From Asterias rubens (taxonomy: Eukaryota > Echinodermata > Asteroidea > Forcipulatida > Asteriidae), in contig NC_047068.1 of NCBI RefSeq assembly GCF_902459465.1, positions 6,014,001 to 6,078,000 of the forward strand: a stretch of 64,000 bases of DNA, in the 5' to 3' direction. Made by a program: the position numbers and the translations under genes. Below are positions 34,268 through 46,263 of this stretch, in pieces. Below the pieces are notes generated by a model that made no database searches, was not told the DNA's origin, and worked only from the letters and a program-made list of their open reading frames with translations. Each line of letters opens with the position of its first letter. Position 1 is the stretch's first letter.

Positions 34268-35089
34268 AAAGGAGAGTTATTCGAAACTTTATTGGGTCAA
34301 ATTTCAATGTAATTTTGAAAGACACTGGGTGGTTATCGCCAAATAAAAGAGGAAATGTATAATTATTATTTTTTATTTTGTGAAGTGTTGGAAAAAAATT
34401 TTACCACGTTTTTTTGTATCAATTGGACTGTTTTGTTTTTATAAGTGTGGTTGCTATATTTATGTTTTTTCTGTTTTTTTGTCCATGCTTTTATCGTAAG
34501 TGTCTGAATAGTGCCTAACCAATGAACGTACTCCATTCAATTTTAAATTTTCTTTTAAAGTAAATTACTATCCAGTTTTGTTTATGAATTGCTTTTTACC
34601 CACGCGATAATGTTCTCGGATTCAGATTTTTGTGAAGAAAAACCGTAATTTTTTCATATGAAGAAACAAGTTTCTCAAAATGCGTTATACTCTCAAACGC
34701 TGCTGTGTGCTTCTGACCAAATGTTTTTTATTGGCATTAATTTTAAGAGTGATCACGTAGATGTTTCCAGTCAAATTGCAAGGGACCTATCAAGACCGTA
34801 CGTATACACTTTTCCCTTGGTCATTGATATGTGTTGTCTCACTGCATTTTGCCATCAAGTGTCATCAGTTAAAACAATAAGATCATCTGAGATACAAGAC
34901 TATCTGTCAATGTTACTCCATGTCAGAGATGAAACCTTTGACAATGAGTGACGCAAACCCTGGCTATTAATTTTGTATATTTTCTGAATTTATGTTCAGG
35001 TTGACCTTCTTTGAGATGAGGTCACCCCAAGGTTTTGACCTTTATATTTTACTACCGCTTTATAGGGAATGTATAGTTGATACCCACTC
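34268..35089. other. No gene identified
   Basis: AT-rich. The frames at 33791-34267 and 34658-34951 have no recognisable domain; the former begins in duplicated repeat sequence. Confidence 0.45.
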
Positions 35090-35248
35090 TTAAAGGCAAT
35101 AGACACTGTTGGTAATTATAACTTTAAAACTTACTAACGAGCCATGGAAAGCTGCCGATAGTATAAAAACATTGTGAGAAACGTATAGTATGCTTCTAAC
35201 CAGAGATTGTTATTGCCATAATAGTGATTACCAAATGTTTCCCTTTAA
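35090..35248 (+). mobile_element. MITE family A, strongly deleted copy
   Basis: TTAAAGGCAATAGACACTGTTGG at the left, then AACATTGTGAGAAACG, then directly a right end with ATTACCAAATGTTTCCCTTTAA. Confidence 0.7.
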
Positions 35249-35277
35249 AAAAAGCTTGCAACTTGCTTGAATCTTGA

Positions 35278-35650
35278 TTTCAAGGCAATGGACACTGTTG
35301 GTATAAATTGCTCAAAATAATTGTTATAGCATAACAACTTACTTGTTATAACGACCAATGGAGAGTTGTTGGTATAGTATAAAACATTGTGAGGAACGGC
35401 TTCCTCTGAAGTAACGTAGTTTTCGAGAAAGAAGTAGTTTTCACTTAAATATTTGAATTTGACTTCGAGACCTCATAATTAGATTTTGAGGTCCCGAAAT
35501 CAAGCATCTGAAGGAACACAACTTCGTGTGCCAAGGGTGTTTTTTCTTCCGTTATTATCTCGCAAATTCGAAGACAATTAATTGAGTTCAAATTTTCACA
35601 GGTTTGTTAATTTGGTGATAAGACTGGTCTTTGACAATTACAAAAGGTAT
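35278..35650 (+). mobile_element. MITE family A
   Basis: Begins AAGGCAATGGACACTGTTGG. The interior is complete, with CGGCTTCCTCTGAAGTAACG and GACCTCATAATTAGATTTTG. The right end is decayed to GACAATTACAAAAGG. Confidence 0.85.
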
Positions 35651-36107
35651 TTTGTGGTTCATCAGTCAAACTCGTACCTAGCATCTTTACTCTATTCCCG
35701 GTATGGTGTTACAAACACATTCATACAATAGTGCACAATTATTGCAAATACATCAACATCAAATTATCTACAAAGCACACCATAATTACCATACTCGAAG
35801 CAGACTGCACAAATCTCGCGCGTATTCGAACAGCATGACCCGATGCGTAAGATGAGTTTTAAGCAATGTACGATGACCAAGGCCAAAAGTGGTCAACAAT
35901 ATGTCAATTTTTATACTCGCGAGACTTGGGTTATAGTCTAAGAAATCTACATAAACATGTTCAAAGTCTGTCAATATATCATGGGAAATAATAATCCTTC
36001 ACACAAAAAAATACAAATTCAGACATCACGATGAATACTCTACTACATATATTGTCAAAATTCTTTACTGCATGCATGGTCAGGGACAACGGTGCATGAC
36101 AAAATGT

Positions 36108-36799
36108 TCAAAAAAGTTCAAAGTAGACACAACCCTCAATATCCTTGGAGTCGGTGTGATCGTCCTCAAGACGGGTGACGTCATTGAGTTGACATTTCTT
36201 CTCTTTCTCAGTGCTCTGCCAAACATTAAAGGAGCGACATCGAGGATCTGATGTACACGCCCAGCCACAAGCAATCACACCCTCTACGGCCAGGTTGTCG
36301 ATGACGTGATTGAGGGGGCAGTATTGAGAGACACGCCCATCGGAACCTAGCTGGGTGTGGTAGATTGTCATGATAGGGACCAGCATCTCACATGCAGCTA
36401 ATTTATTGTCTGTACTCTGGCAACTTATTTTATCAGACCAAACTCCAGATGCTTGAGCTGTCATTCGGGCACAGTTCAATTTCGTATCGTTTCTTGGGCT
36501 GTCGTCTTTCCAGTTGGTGAATCTTGCAGGCTGACCTCCACTCAGCCAAACTCCTTCTTGAGCAGCGTCTGTGCAGCCGATCCACAAACCACCTTTCTCT
36601 TTCACACTGCCCACTCGAAGATGAAGTCGTTTTCTTCTCTTGAATCAGGCACTATGAGGTTGCTCCTTAGTCGCTTGCATGCCGCCTCGGCTTGCATCCA
36701 GTTCATCTCCTCAGGCAGTAAACTGTAGCAAGACTGACGCCATTTTACCCAGCCAGTTGGACAAGAGGAGAGGACAATAACAATGCTTTGCATTGTCAT
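36108..36799 (-). CDS. C-type lectin domain plus apple/PAN-like domain, with one frameshift
   Basis: Two minus-strand frames together make one lectin domain. The upstream frame (about 36770-36603) gives CPTGWVKWRQSCYSLLPEE, then AEAACKRLRSNLIVPDSREE and FIFEWAV. The downstream frame (36614-36108) gives GGLWIGCTDAAQEGVWLSGG, then FTNWKDDSPRND, NCARM and GVWSDKISC, i.e. the family's WIG, W-G, NW and C-x-C pattern. The frames meet at 36603-36614 without any plausible intron; the shift fits one missing base. After the lectin domain comes a cysteine-rich stretch (YCPLNH...CGWACTSDPRCRSFNVW...CQL...GCVYFELF) like an apple/PAN domain. The Ca-binding EPN/QPD triplet is not evident; WSD stands for WND. 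The N-terminal start is uncertain: a short hydrophobic MTMQSIVIVLSS precedes the first cysteine. This may be a secreted lectin with a sequencing error, or a recent pseudogene. Confidence 0.75.
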
Positions 36800-36846
36800 C
36801 AATATCAAGAGATAACAATGCTTTGCATTGTCATCAATATCAAGAG
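36777..36846 (-). repeat. Perfect 35-bp tandem duplication at the 5' edge of the lectin frame
   Basis: ATAACAATGCTTTGCATTGT followed by CATCAATATCAAGAG occurs twice without difference (36777-36811 and 36812-36846). On the minus strand each copy ends ...ACAATGCAAAG, a possible splice acceptor. Confidence 0.95.
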
Positions 36847-37444
36847 ATGAAACAGAATTGTATTCATGCTTTGAAGAAACATTGTTACCATACCACACAG
36901 TAACTTTGGTTGTATGCAGCATATACTGACTTATCCAGTCTCTCATACGAATAGTGGTACGTGAAGCAACCAGCGCGGGGCTACAGCTGGTAGTTTTATT
37001 CTCCGTCGTCACCTTCATCGAGATCAACCGCTTTTAGTATTGTTCGTACTATCCTAAAATTTAACCTTACAACAAAAACCAAACGGTTGCGATGCCAACA
37101 TGAAACGTAAAACCATTAAAAATGCATCAACTAATTACTGATCTAATCAAACTTAATGATTATGGCCTCCAAATAAAAACGTTAATTTTAATTTAAAATA
37201 CAAGTAATTAGTTGATGCATTGTGAGTGCATTGCACTGTAAGTCTGGGTCAGCATGGGACACTTTGTGTCGCTAGGTGGCAGCAGACTTACCAGGTAAAT
37301 TTTCATAGACCTTTTCGCAATCATTGCGCAAGTGCAGACTGTTGAATGAGGTGTATTGTGGGATAGATATGGATCAAATTAATTTGATCACCAGCTAGAC
37401 CACAATGCACCTAATCCCAATTCTGAGCATGCGGTATTCTGTAC

Positions 37445-37482
37445 CCCCCCCCCCCGACCGTCTGCCCCCCCCCCTACAGCGC
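37445..37482 (+). repeat. C-rich simple repeat
   Basis: Two runs of C separated by GACCGTCTG. Confidence 0.8.
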
Positions 37483-37819
37483 GAACCATGTGACCAAATT
37501 CATAGAGCTGCTTAAACACTGAAATGTTGCTTAAACGTGTTGTGCATCTACGGGGTGTGGCGTGGGGCTGAATGTCCAGTGAGAAAGGTTTTCCATGACA
37601 ACGGCACTTCAATATCAAGGCCCAGTTTCAGGAAGTTTCAAAAAGTAGCAAAGCACATGCTCATGATAGCGAGATAACCAGCTAAAAATACCATTCCACG
37701 TGTATACAAACTATGTCTGGGTTTTGACAATATTTTTGCTCTTAACGGTCCCTGGTGATAAATCTCAAAACAGCGCATGGCATTACGACTCGTATATAGG
37801 CCCAACCGGTTAAGATTAT

Positions 37820-38090
37820 GATGATAATGTTCGGTTTTAGATGTGGGAGGATAACCCCCTCACAGGGCCAACCCGTACAGTCATTGAGACTGAACTTAAC
37901 CCAACATGCAAGGCATTGAATATTAATTGAGTAAGAAATTACCTCTTTCTCAAAAACTACGTTACTTCAGAGGGGGATGTTTCCCACAATGTTTTATACT
38001 ATCAGCAGCTCTTCATTGTTCATTACAAAGTAAGTTTATGCTAACCATTATTTTGAGTAATTACCAATGATGTCCAATACCTTCAACTCT
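37820..38090. mobile_element. Family I fragment and truncated family A MITE
   Basis: 37829-37850 ATGTTCGGTTTTAGATGTGG matches the ends of the element at 41765-41945. 37935-38086 is the right half of a reversed family A copy (ACTACGTTACTTCAGAGGG to ATTACCAATGATGTCC). Confidence 0.7.
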
Positions 38091-40222
38091 CACCGTGTTT
38101 ATAAAAAAAAATCCGTCTCACGGTCACTTATACAAAAACAATAGCAACTCATACCTCAACAGTTCTGGCTAATTGTGCTTGCATCCAATCCCACTGGCAA
38201 AGAGCCTATATCCGTAGTTGCCATGGCAACGAGATGATCATGCAGATTCGTATTCCAATTAAAGCATTCAAGTTTTAGAACGGATAATTAGAACGGTATT
38301 TTTGGCGTCTCGGAAAAAGGGGTTATTTTTAGCTTAGGGTCAAGCAGCCTTTTTCAGACTAGTTTGTATAATACAGGATTGGTACGAGCTGACAAAAATA
38401 GTCGCAGACAGTGTTCATGTTTTGTGTGGTCAAACCATAATACTCTTAATAAACAAACTTGTGCAAATATTTGCCCAATCCGTTATGTGAGTCTGGGAAG
38501 AGTGAAAACCATGTATAGGTCTGCTATTTTGTCACTATATCTACAGGGAGATTTTGCTATTCGGGAGACCACCAACATAGGGCTAACACTATAGCTAAGA
38601 GAGCATTGGCATGGCACGATAAACCTGGTGTCCAGGTTCAAACCCCGCTCGAGTAATGTTGTCTTTGTTCAACTCGATAGATTTGTCAAATTTACCAAGT
38701 CAGTTTCCCATTTGGGTTTATAACTTGATATTAATGATATTTTGGTCCTCCTTTGTATAAGTCCCCGGTAACCTTTAGTTAGTTTGTCTTTAAACTCCCC
38801 TAAGCACTGATTACCAACGATACTACAAAACCAGCTGATGCTCCTCATTAATATGCAAATTATATGCACGCTAGAATCGACATTATATGCAGGTTGATGC
38901 TAATCTAAAATGACATACAATCAGGGAATCGTCGCTGCAACATGACTGCGGATGGATCGTCGTATCACGAAACGATTGTTGCTCCAGGCGTAATAATTAC
39001 TGTTCGAAGAGAAACGAAACACATTCTTTTTTTACTTCTTGATTACTTTTCCTTCTCCGTGATTTGGGACTTAAGTGGACCGGGCAGAAGGCATTTCGAT
39101 TTATTTTAAGCCCCATACTATTCTTATAATTATGCCCGTTGCTGGTGGTTTGCTTTTATTGTCAAAGCAGCGGAGTTTACTTTTAAATTGTTGAGCTAAA
39201 GCATTTTTTTTTAGCAGAGGGCCGAAAGTTTTGTATTGACTTTATCATTATCCGTTGGGCCTATATGAAAACAGTCTCAGACATGGCTCATGTTTTGTGA
39301 GATGAACCCATGGCCTACATAAAACAACAAACAAAATTAATTTTGTTGGTTTAATTACGTTGTATGATGAGTCAGTCAGGAGAAAATAGCAAACCTCAGG
39401 CCTAATATTCAGCTAACAAACTCAGCTGTTGCGGTTTTTATATATATATTTTTGTTTACGGACAGCGTGTAAATGCCTTTCAGAGGGAACTGTTTTACTG
39501 AAGAAAAAAAATCAAAAAGCTTTCAGACTACAAAACGATGTGGAAAGTTGTCTAATCCTCCGTGGTATCCTTTACGTACATTTACAACGCACGGCAATTA
39601 ATACTACTAGTTTGGTTAGTGATAGCAGAGAAAAGTGGTATCTAGGACTAATACTTGTGAACATCGAACTTGCAGGAATATCATTGTCAAATATGGTATT
39701 GTTTTCTTAATTTATAATCAATGGATCAAGAGTGTTGAAGATGCTATGAATTCCTTCAAGGTGCTTCATCCATAGTATATGTACACAGTGTAGCTGCAGC
39801 CCGCAGTATGTTTATTATGAGAACCGTTCCGGTGCAATTAATCAGAGAGCGTCGCTTTTTTAGGAGTAGATCTTAAAGATTCACACGAAACTATACCTCC
39901 ATGCACACAGATCATCTTGTTTGTTGTAAATTCAAATTAAACGGACCGAGATAAAAGCAGGAATATAATTGAGGCTCGTCATTTAAAAAAAAAATAAAAA
40001 CACTTTTCAAAACATTAATTACGAAATCAAAAGAACTCATAAAACAGCAAAGTCGCTTCTAGGCTTTACGTTGACACTTTAAAGAGGTTCGGTCGTCCCC
40101 CACCCCCTCTCCGCCCAAACAAGACGGACTCTTTTTGTGTATTAATAAGCAGATAATGTTCAACTTATTTATTTTAACGGTAACCTTGAGTAGCGCCCTC
40201 TGTTGACATTAACATCTAGCCC
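38091..40222. other. Spacer between lectin locus and MRPS34
   Basis: No gene recognised. A SINE relic with AGGTTCAAACCCCGCTCGAG lies at about 38632-38660. The frame at 39429-39710 has no domain. Confidence 0.45.
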
Positions 40223-40226
40223 ATCC

Positions 40227-40237
40227 AAGATGGCCGC
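40227..40237. promoter_or_regulatory. YY1-like motif at MRPS34 promoter
   Basis: AAGATGGCCGC, close to the YY1 core AAGATGGCGGC that often marks promoters of nuclear genes for mitochondrial and ribosomal proteins. It lies 72 bp before the MRPS34 start codon. Assignment is by motif and position only. Confidence 0.5.
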
Positions 40238-40308
40238 TCACATGGGGTGAAGTTGTCCTCGCAATATTTAAAAGTTCTCACCCGAAAAGCAGTTGAATTA
40301 CAGCATCA

Positions 40309-42375
40309 ATGACCATGGCAGCCGTCCACAGACACACATGGCACACAGGGAAGAATCTGTTTAGTATTCTGACAGAGCTACCCAACTTCGGGGTCGGCAG
40401 AATCGTTACAAGGCGACGTTGGGTTCAGATGTATCCTAAGGAAGAACCGAGTTACTACAAAATAACACGAGTCAAGATTGACTGCACAAGACCGGTTAGT
40501 ATTTAGTATTCTATCTAGCACCATTTGGGTGCAATCTACTTTGATACAAATTTGTGGTTTTACTTCCACCAAACATTGATCGTTTTACAGTCAGTTTCCT
40601 TTAATATTACATAAGGTAATAAATTAAAGTGCAAACTTGAAAACTATCATTAATTATTATGATTTTTGGGGTTGAACAAAGAATTGACTAGAGTGGGATT
40701 CGAACCAACGATTAACGTGCCAGCGTTCTACCAGTTGAGCTATCTAGCCCTATATTGGCGACTTCCCTATTTTAATTACTATGATGATGCAAACTTTTGA
40801 GTACCGTAACGTAAGCAACCTCCACTATCCCTATCTTATCTATGAATAATGATTAATCCCTCTCTGCTCAGTCAATTTTCTGTATTTTGTCTGTTTCGTC
40901 TATTTATTGATATTATAGCAATTTCCTTTTTTTGATTTTACCATTTTCATGTTTGGATTGACCTTGTTATTGATTTTGACCAGCTTGATATTGATTATTG
41001 TCATTGTTGTTTTATTATCATCATGATTGTTGTGTTTTTTATGAGATTGTATTTTCTGTGACTATTTTGTCCTTTGCTAGATAAGAGATTGTGATAATTT
41101 TGATTCCTATTTTTGTATTGTGAGAAATGGTATATAACTATAATACACAAAACAACATTTAAGAAATTGTTTTGTTAGAAAGGTGAATAATTAATGTTTA
41201 ATTTAAAATTACAGAAAACAGTAGGGTTAAACTGTGGATTCTGGTTCACATAGCAAGCACAGGTTTGTTAATAAATTTCCTCAGACTTGCAAGCTACAGT
41301 TATATAAGTTCAATTATCCATGGTTTCAATAAGAGAAATATATAATGATAAATAGTCCATTTTTCTTAATTGTAATTTGTCCTGTATTCTATAGATACTT
41401 AAATGTAAAACTATTGTGCTTTTTAAAACTTATTATGATATTTGATTATCACAACTTGTTAAGCTTTGTCATTTTGTCACAGAAAAAAAAGATTATTAAA
41501 AATTGCATATTTGGTGCTGTACTGTATATCACACCATGATTAGATTCGATTAAACTTCAGACATTCCTTTTGGTTTTTAACTTTTAAGCTTCATTTTCTT
41601 GTTTGCTTCGCAGGATCTGGACCAGGGTGAGGTCTGGGGAGAGTGTACTTACAGGGGTGAGGAAATCAAATATTTAAATTGTACTGGATTCTTTCTGTTT
41701 TTACATTTTTGTTACAAATCAAACAGTGCCAATTGCCAATAATAGGATGGTTATTACAAAAGGAGAAGAAATGTTCAGTTTTAGATGTTGGAGGGAACTC
41801 CCCAGTGGGAAAATTCCAAGCAATCAGGGCTTAATTTCATGGCTCCGCTCTGCTTACCATTAGCAAAATAGTTGATGTCCCTACCCGATTGCAATGGCTT
41901 TCCCCCTTAATGGTTTTCCTCCAACATCTAAAATCAAACATCTCTTTTCCATTTCCCTTTTCATCATGTTATTGTAGCTAACTTGTGTTGTTCGATATGA
42001 AATCAAATTAATAAATAAATAAATAAATGTAAGAAACAATACTTGATTTTGTCAACCTCGCATTTCACTCCAGGATACAGCCGAGAGGGAGTGTCTGTGT
42101 CGATCGGAGCATGGTGGAAAAGAGAATGGGAACTAATCCGGAAGACAGATGAGGAAGAATTCATAAAATTCACCCCAAAAGCAGAACACTTCCACGCCGC
42201 TCCGAACTACGTCCGCTTGCCCCCACTCCTAGAGGCCATGGCAAAGAAACAACTTGACGACAAGGGGGTCAAAGTCGACGAGAACGACCCGCCGTTGTTA
42301 AAACTCCAAGTCAATAAGGGATACAGGTATAACTTTTATCAGATCGAAGGGGAGAAAAGTGTCGGCGAATACTGA
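40309..42375 (+). CDS. MRPS34: MRPS34, mitochondrial small ribosomal subunit protein mS34, complete
   Basis: Three exons: 40309-40494, 41614-41656 and 42074-42375 (stop TGA), with GT/AG junctions and consistent phases, giving about 176 residues. Exon 1 gives GKNLFSILTELPNFGVGRIV, then TRRRW and SYYKITRVKIDCTRP. Exon 2 is DLDQGEVWGECTYR. Exon 3 gives GAWWKREWELIRKTDEEEF, IKFTPKAEHF and PLLEAMAKKQL. The pattern LPNFGVGRIVTR...W...Y.ITRV...LD.G..WG..T..G...W.L...EE..F..FTP is the mS34 family signature. The protein is shorter than human because the vertebrate N-terminal extension is missing; insect forms also start close to this point. Starts at 40309 or 40315 are both possible; the second has the better context (ACCATGG). 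A possible poly(A) signal ATTAAA is at 42749-42754. Confidence 0.93.
40665..40753 (-). mobile_element. tRNA-derived SINE in MRPS34 intron 1
   Basis: On the minus strand GGCTAGATAGCTCAACTGG (A box), CTGGCACGTTAATCG and GGTTCGAATCCCAC (B box), then TCTAGTC, which pairs with the 5' GGCTAGA. The tail is AATTCTTTGTTCAACCCC. The anticodon stem does not pair, so it is a SINE and not a tRNA gene. It supplies the uninterrupted version of the SINE split at 3445/4026. Confidence 0.75.
41765..41945. mobile_element. MITE family I in MRPS34 intron 2
   Basis: Inverted ends: GTTCAGTTTTAGATGTTGGAG on the left and CTCCAACATCTAAAATCAAAC on the right, about 180 bp. A related end is at 37829. Confidence 0.7.
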
Positions 42376-43398
42376 ACATGAACTGACTGTTAGACGATGA
42401 ACTGAGCATGAGAATCTTGAAGTTTCTGTCCTAATTTAGAGCTTTTTGTGTCTGAGTGGGGGAAAAATTGTGCTTATTTTCTTCAGTAACAATACAGAAA
42501 TTACGCTCTATGATCTACACGATCTACTGTTGTAGTCCTGAGGATACTGTTCCAAAAAGCTCCTTTGAATTTATAACTCTAGGGGTAGTCCAAAGGTGGA
42601 CATGAAATCATCTCAAGTCACTTCTAAAATCTACAGCTTCGTGTAGGACCTTTGTGTCAGTAATGTCTCTCAAAACATTGATGTGGACAAAAACTGTTGT
42701 TTCAGAGGATGATGAATACACCTATTAGTTTTTAATGAAGAGATTAACATTAAACTAATCAAAATTATAAACAAAATTGGTTGTTGTTTCGTTTTTGGGT
42801 CTGTGATGTCGCCAGTACATGTTTTTGTTGTCCTTCAAGTCATGACACATGATTATTGCGTTCTATATTATTCTATTCTAAATGAAAACGTAACTGAGGT
42901 AAAGAAGAAAAAACTAAGTTCTGTACCATTCAAAGCGAACAGATGTTTTAACTGACACTATGTGAACTCAATAGCAAACAGTTTTGCAAAAGACATGAGA
43001 AAACGTAACAAAAACAACAACAACCACAACAACAACATATTAATGACGAACAATTTAGACAAGTTCCTGCCATCACATTCCCTTAAAATTAATTCAGCAC
43101 AAAGCATCCGTGTTGGTCATGTTGAGCGCCCTCTATGTTTGGTACCCCGCTCTAAAGGGATGTACGTACGGCCTTTTGTGCAATTCTTTCACACGTAATG
43201 GATGATGCTATATAAGATATTCGGTCGGTGTACAGTTTTTTTTATGAACTGTATAATGTCGGCAGATATTTTGAGTTATCAATTAAAATTCCATATCAAT
43301 ATGCAGGTTTAAGAACCTTGCAGGTGTGGATTTGTTTGAACAATACTGTACACACGCCACATCGTAATATTGCTATGAGGTTCCCACAAACGCAACAT

Positions 43399-43640
43399 GT
43401 CAATAATTCGATTGAGTTTTCCAAACCTGTCGACAATTCCATTGAGTTTTTCAAATCAGTCGACAATTCCATTGAAATTGTTTAACCAGTCGACAATTCC
43501 ATTGATTTTGTTTCTTCATACCAGTCGACAATTTTTCAACGTATGGAGTTTTTCAACCATGTCGGCAATTCCATCTAGGTCGACAATTCCATGGAGTTTT
43601 CTTACAAGCAAGTCGATAATTCAAACTAGTTGAAAATTCT
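43399..43640 (+). repeat. 30-bp minisatellite, about 8 copies
   Basis: Unit GTCGACAATTCCATTGAGTT plus TTTCAAACCA. Copies start at 43399, 43429, 43459, 43489, 43524, 43561, 43579 and 43612; the first spacings are exactly 30 bp, the later ones vary by indels. It gives a repetitive VDNSIEF reading frame that is probably not expressed. Confidence 0.9.
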
Positions 43641-46243
43641 ATTATTTCGGCTCTACAACTGTGTGACCTATAATTTGTAATTTCTTAAGAACTGCCACTT
43701 CGTCAAATCCCTTCTTCATAATACGTGTTTATGTGCACTTTATTTGGTCAATGGTTGCGTAGGAAATACATCTCAAAGCATGTCAGCAAAATGGCCCTAA
43801 CCACCAACCAATCACCGGGTTTCCACCTCTAGGCAACCCTGGTGATGGTCGCCATGGTACCGGGTCACATTTGCATATTGTGTCGTTTCCAGCGAAAAGC
43901 GAGCCCTGGGGGCTCATATGTGTGCATATAATTCTAGGAGAATACCGCATACATCGTGGTTGGCTGGCTAGTGGGGGAAAAATCACCTCCATTGATAAAT
44001 TACTGTGTGTTCATACCCCGGAATTTAACGCGATGTTTATAGTCCACGCTATTATGCGTGTGTGAATAGGAAATAACTGTTCAGAGCATTAATATTTTCT
44101 GAACTCCGGGGGCACTACAGTGTTAATTAATATTTCACACAGTGTAATGGTGGCGAGTGGAAATAATATTCTACTGCATGTGTTCTACGGTTTCGACTGT
44201 TTTGGATGGCTTCATGATCTCCGGAATACATCATTAACATGATCTTCTTGTCTGCATGTTTGAGCTGTTGGTGTTATTCCCTAATGCTGGCGATTAAGTG
44301 GCACCTGGAGATAGAAAAGGCTCAAGATAAGAGAGAGAGAGAAGTGAAGATGAAATGATGACCTCGAGATACCCTACGCTCTGTGGAAGGAGAGGATGTT
44401 GGGAGGCCGTTTATAGAGCGGCCTAATGGTTGATGTGTTGCATCAATTGGTATCATGTGGTTACACTGAATGAGCCATGTCTACTGCTGCTTACGCGATG
44501 GCCTAATTATGCGCGGGAAATGGATCAGTGTTTGCAATTGAAATTGGCTGATGTTGTCCGTCAACATTAAATGCCGTACGGTGCCGTTTTTGAAGGATGG
44601 AACACGCAAATCAGCAAATCGGACTTTAACACTGTTATCAAATTTACATTTTTCTGAAAGCATTACTATTTTTTTTACAAATTCAAGTGTCGTTGACTAC
44701 TATGAACGCGGATTGAAATTTAATTAAACAAAATATCCAGAAAATTTGGGAAATTTTATTCATGCTGAATTTCTCAAGCTTTGTAAGAAAATAAACGATC
44801 TCAATTTTAGTATTAAAAAAAAGGAGATTTTTTTTTAGGTGGAGCAAACTTGACCAAGTTCTGGCGAAACAAAAAATGTTTGCAATTATTTACACCACAA
44901 TGTTCCTGGTGGATGTCGCACAGCCATGACTGCATTGAGATATATTAATATTGAAGTCGCTGTTCCCTGCCTGGAGTTGTGCTTCAACCATGCAGCTAGA
45001 CACTGAATGGAGCTTATTATAATCTCGCTTTGTCCCGTCAAGTCCCAAATGTGACCGTTCCCCACCCTTAACTCCCTCATGCGCTACACCCCCAACGGAT
45101 TGAAAAGCCCTGCTGAAAAGCAACCCCTCGTTCAAGGCCGCTCGTAGACCTACAATCGTCCTGAATAAACTAGGCTATTGACCGGGCCCTGGCAGCCTGG
45201 ATGTTGTCAACACACGGTCTCTCTCCCCCCTCCAAACATCTCCAGCGGGTTTACATTACGCGGATGAAGAGACCACTGAAGAAGGGAATCAAAAACGAGA
45301 GGGCCCATCGGTCATACCACGGCTGCCTGGCTGCACAGCGTGGATTTACCCCCATCGCTTTGAACACCACTGAGCCCCTGGGTAGAAGCAGCTGAGATCC
45401 GCTAAAATGTTGACAGTTCACAACGTTGACAGCTCACTGTCGCTTTACCACAGGAAACAACCCGCCATTTTGAAAAAAAAACCTCGCTGCAAACCAACAT
45501 GGCGGGGATTTCTTTTTGTCCTCCTTCTCCAGCTTGGATGTTAATCTGAGAAGCTGGGACTCTTGATGTGGATAATATACCATCAACTACCTTGAAATGT
45601 CCCGTAATGCGGGAGGCTAGGAGCTTGGACCGCGGCGGCACCACTGCGGGGTGTTTTCCGGTAAGCGATTGTCCTTATTCTTCTTGATGGTTGAGACTTT
45701 AAAGAGAGAGACCCTGTAGGTCACGTCCGTGACGTGCATTTTTGTTCTCTCTCTCCACCGACTATCTCAGGGGAGACCTCATGTTATAATGCAATGCATA
45801 TTCTTAATGAGGAGGTCAGAAACCAGACTTGTGGTGAGGGTTTTTTTTTTACGAGAAGAGAACAAAAATTATGATTGCACAGCCATGCGTGCAAGCAGCC
45901 AGGGCGACGCGGCCAAAAAACTAGGCATTATTATTTTGTCGTGAATCAATCAAAAAGTCTGTAAATATCCTTGTGGCTATAGAATTGAATTCGAAATGTT
46001 GTTTGGTGTCGGATGCGAAGCTACAGGATGAGGAGGGAGCGAAGAGTCGGGGATAAGTCTGTACTCTTAGTCTGTGCATTGGGTATGTAGCTGCAGCTAG
46101 ACACTCAAGACAGCAAAGAGTTCGAAGCCAGCCTGTGGGGAAAGTGCGCAATTGGCAAAAATGGTGCCGTGCGTTTGTTATTGTTGTGATCTGCAGCTAG
46201 CACTCGCCAGTTATAAAGATAATCCGGGTTCCAAATTAAGGAA
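43641..46243. other. Stretch without identified gene; CpG-rich around 45000-45700
   Basis: Two YY1-type sequences (GCCATTTTG at about 45464 and AACATGGCGG at 45496-45505) and a good donor-like CCG|GTAAGC at about 45660 suggest a first, perhaps non-coding, plus-strand exon near 45500-45660. No downstream exon could be linked. Confidence 0.35.
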
Positions 46244-46263
46244 TGACGTCACTCCTGACGTCA
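46244..46263. promoter_or_regulatory. Pair of perfect CRE sites
   Basis: TGACGTCA at 46244-46251 and at 46256-46263, four bases apart. A TATA-like TTATAAAG is at 46211-46218. It is a candidate cAMP-response (CREB/ATF) module; no transcript was identified. It lies about 440 bp downstream of the minus-strand exon 46706-46991, so within its intron. Confidence 0.5.

Noticed and set aside
40690..40752. Possible tRNA gene on the minus strand
   Set aside because: Acceptor arms pair well, but the anticodon stem is broken and shortened and the tail is shared with another copy at 3385, so it was called a SINE.
45402..45644. 80-residue minus-strand frame in the CpG-rich segment
   Set aside because: No domain, no splice context in its direction; promoter motifs explain the base composition better.
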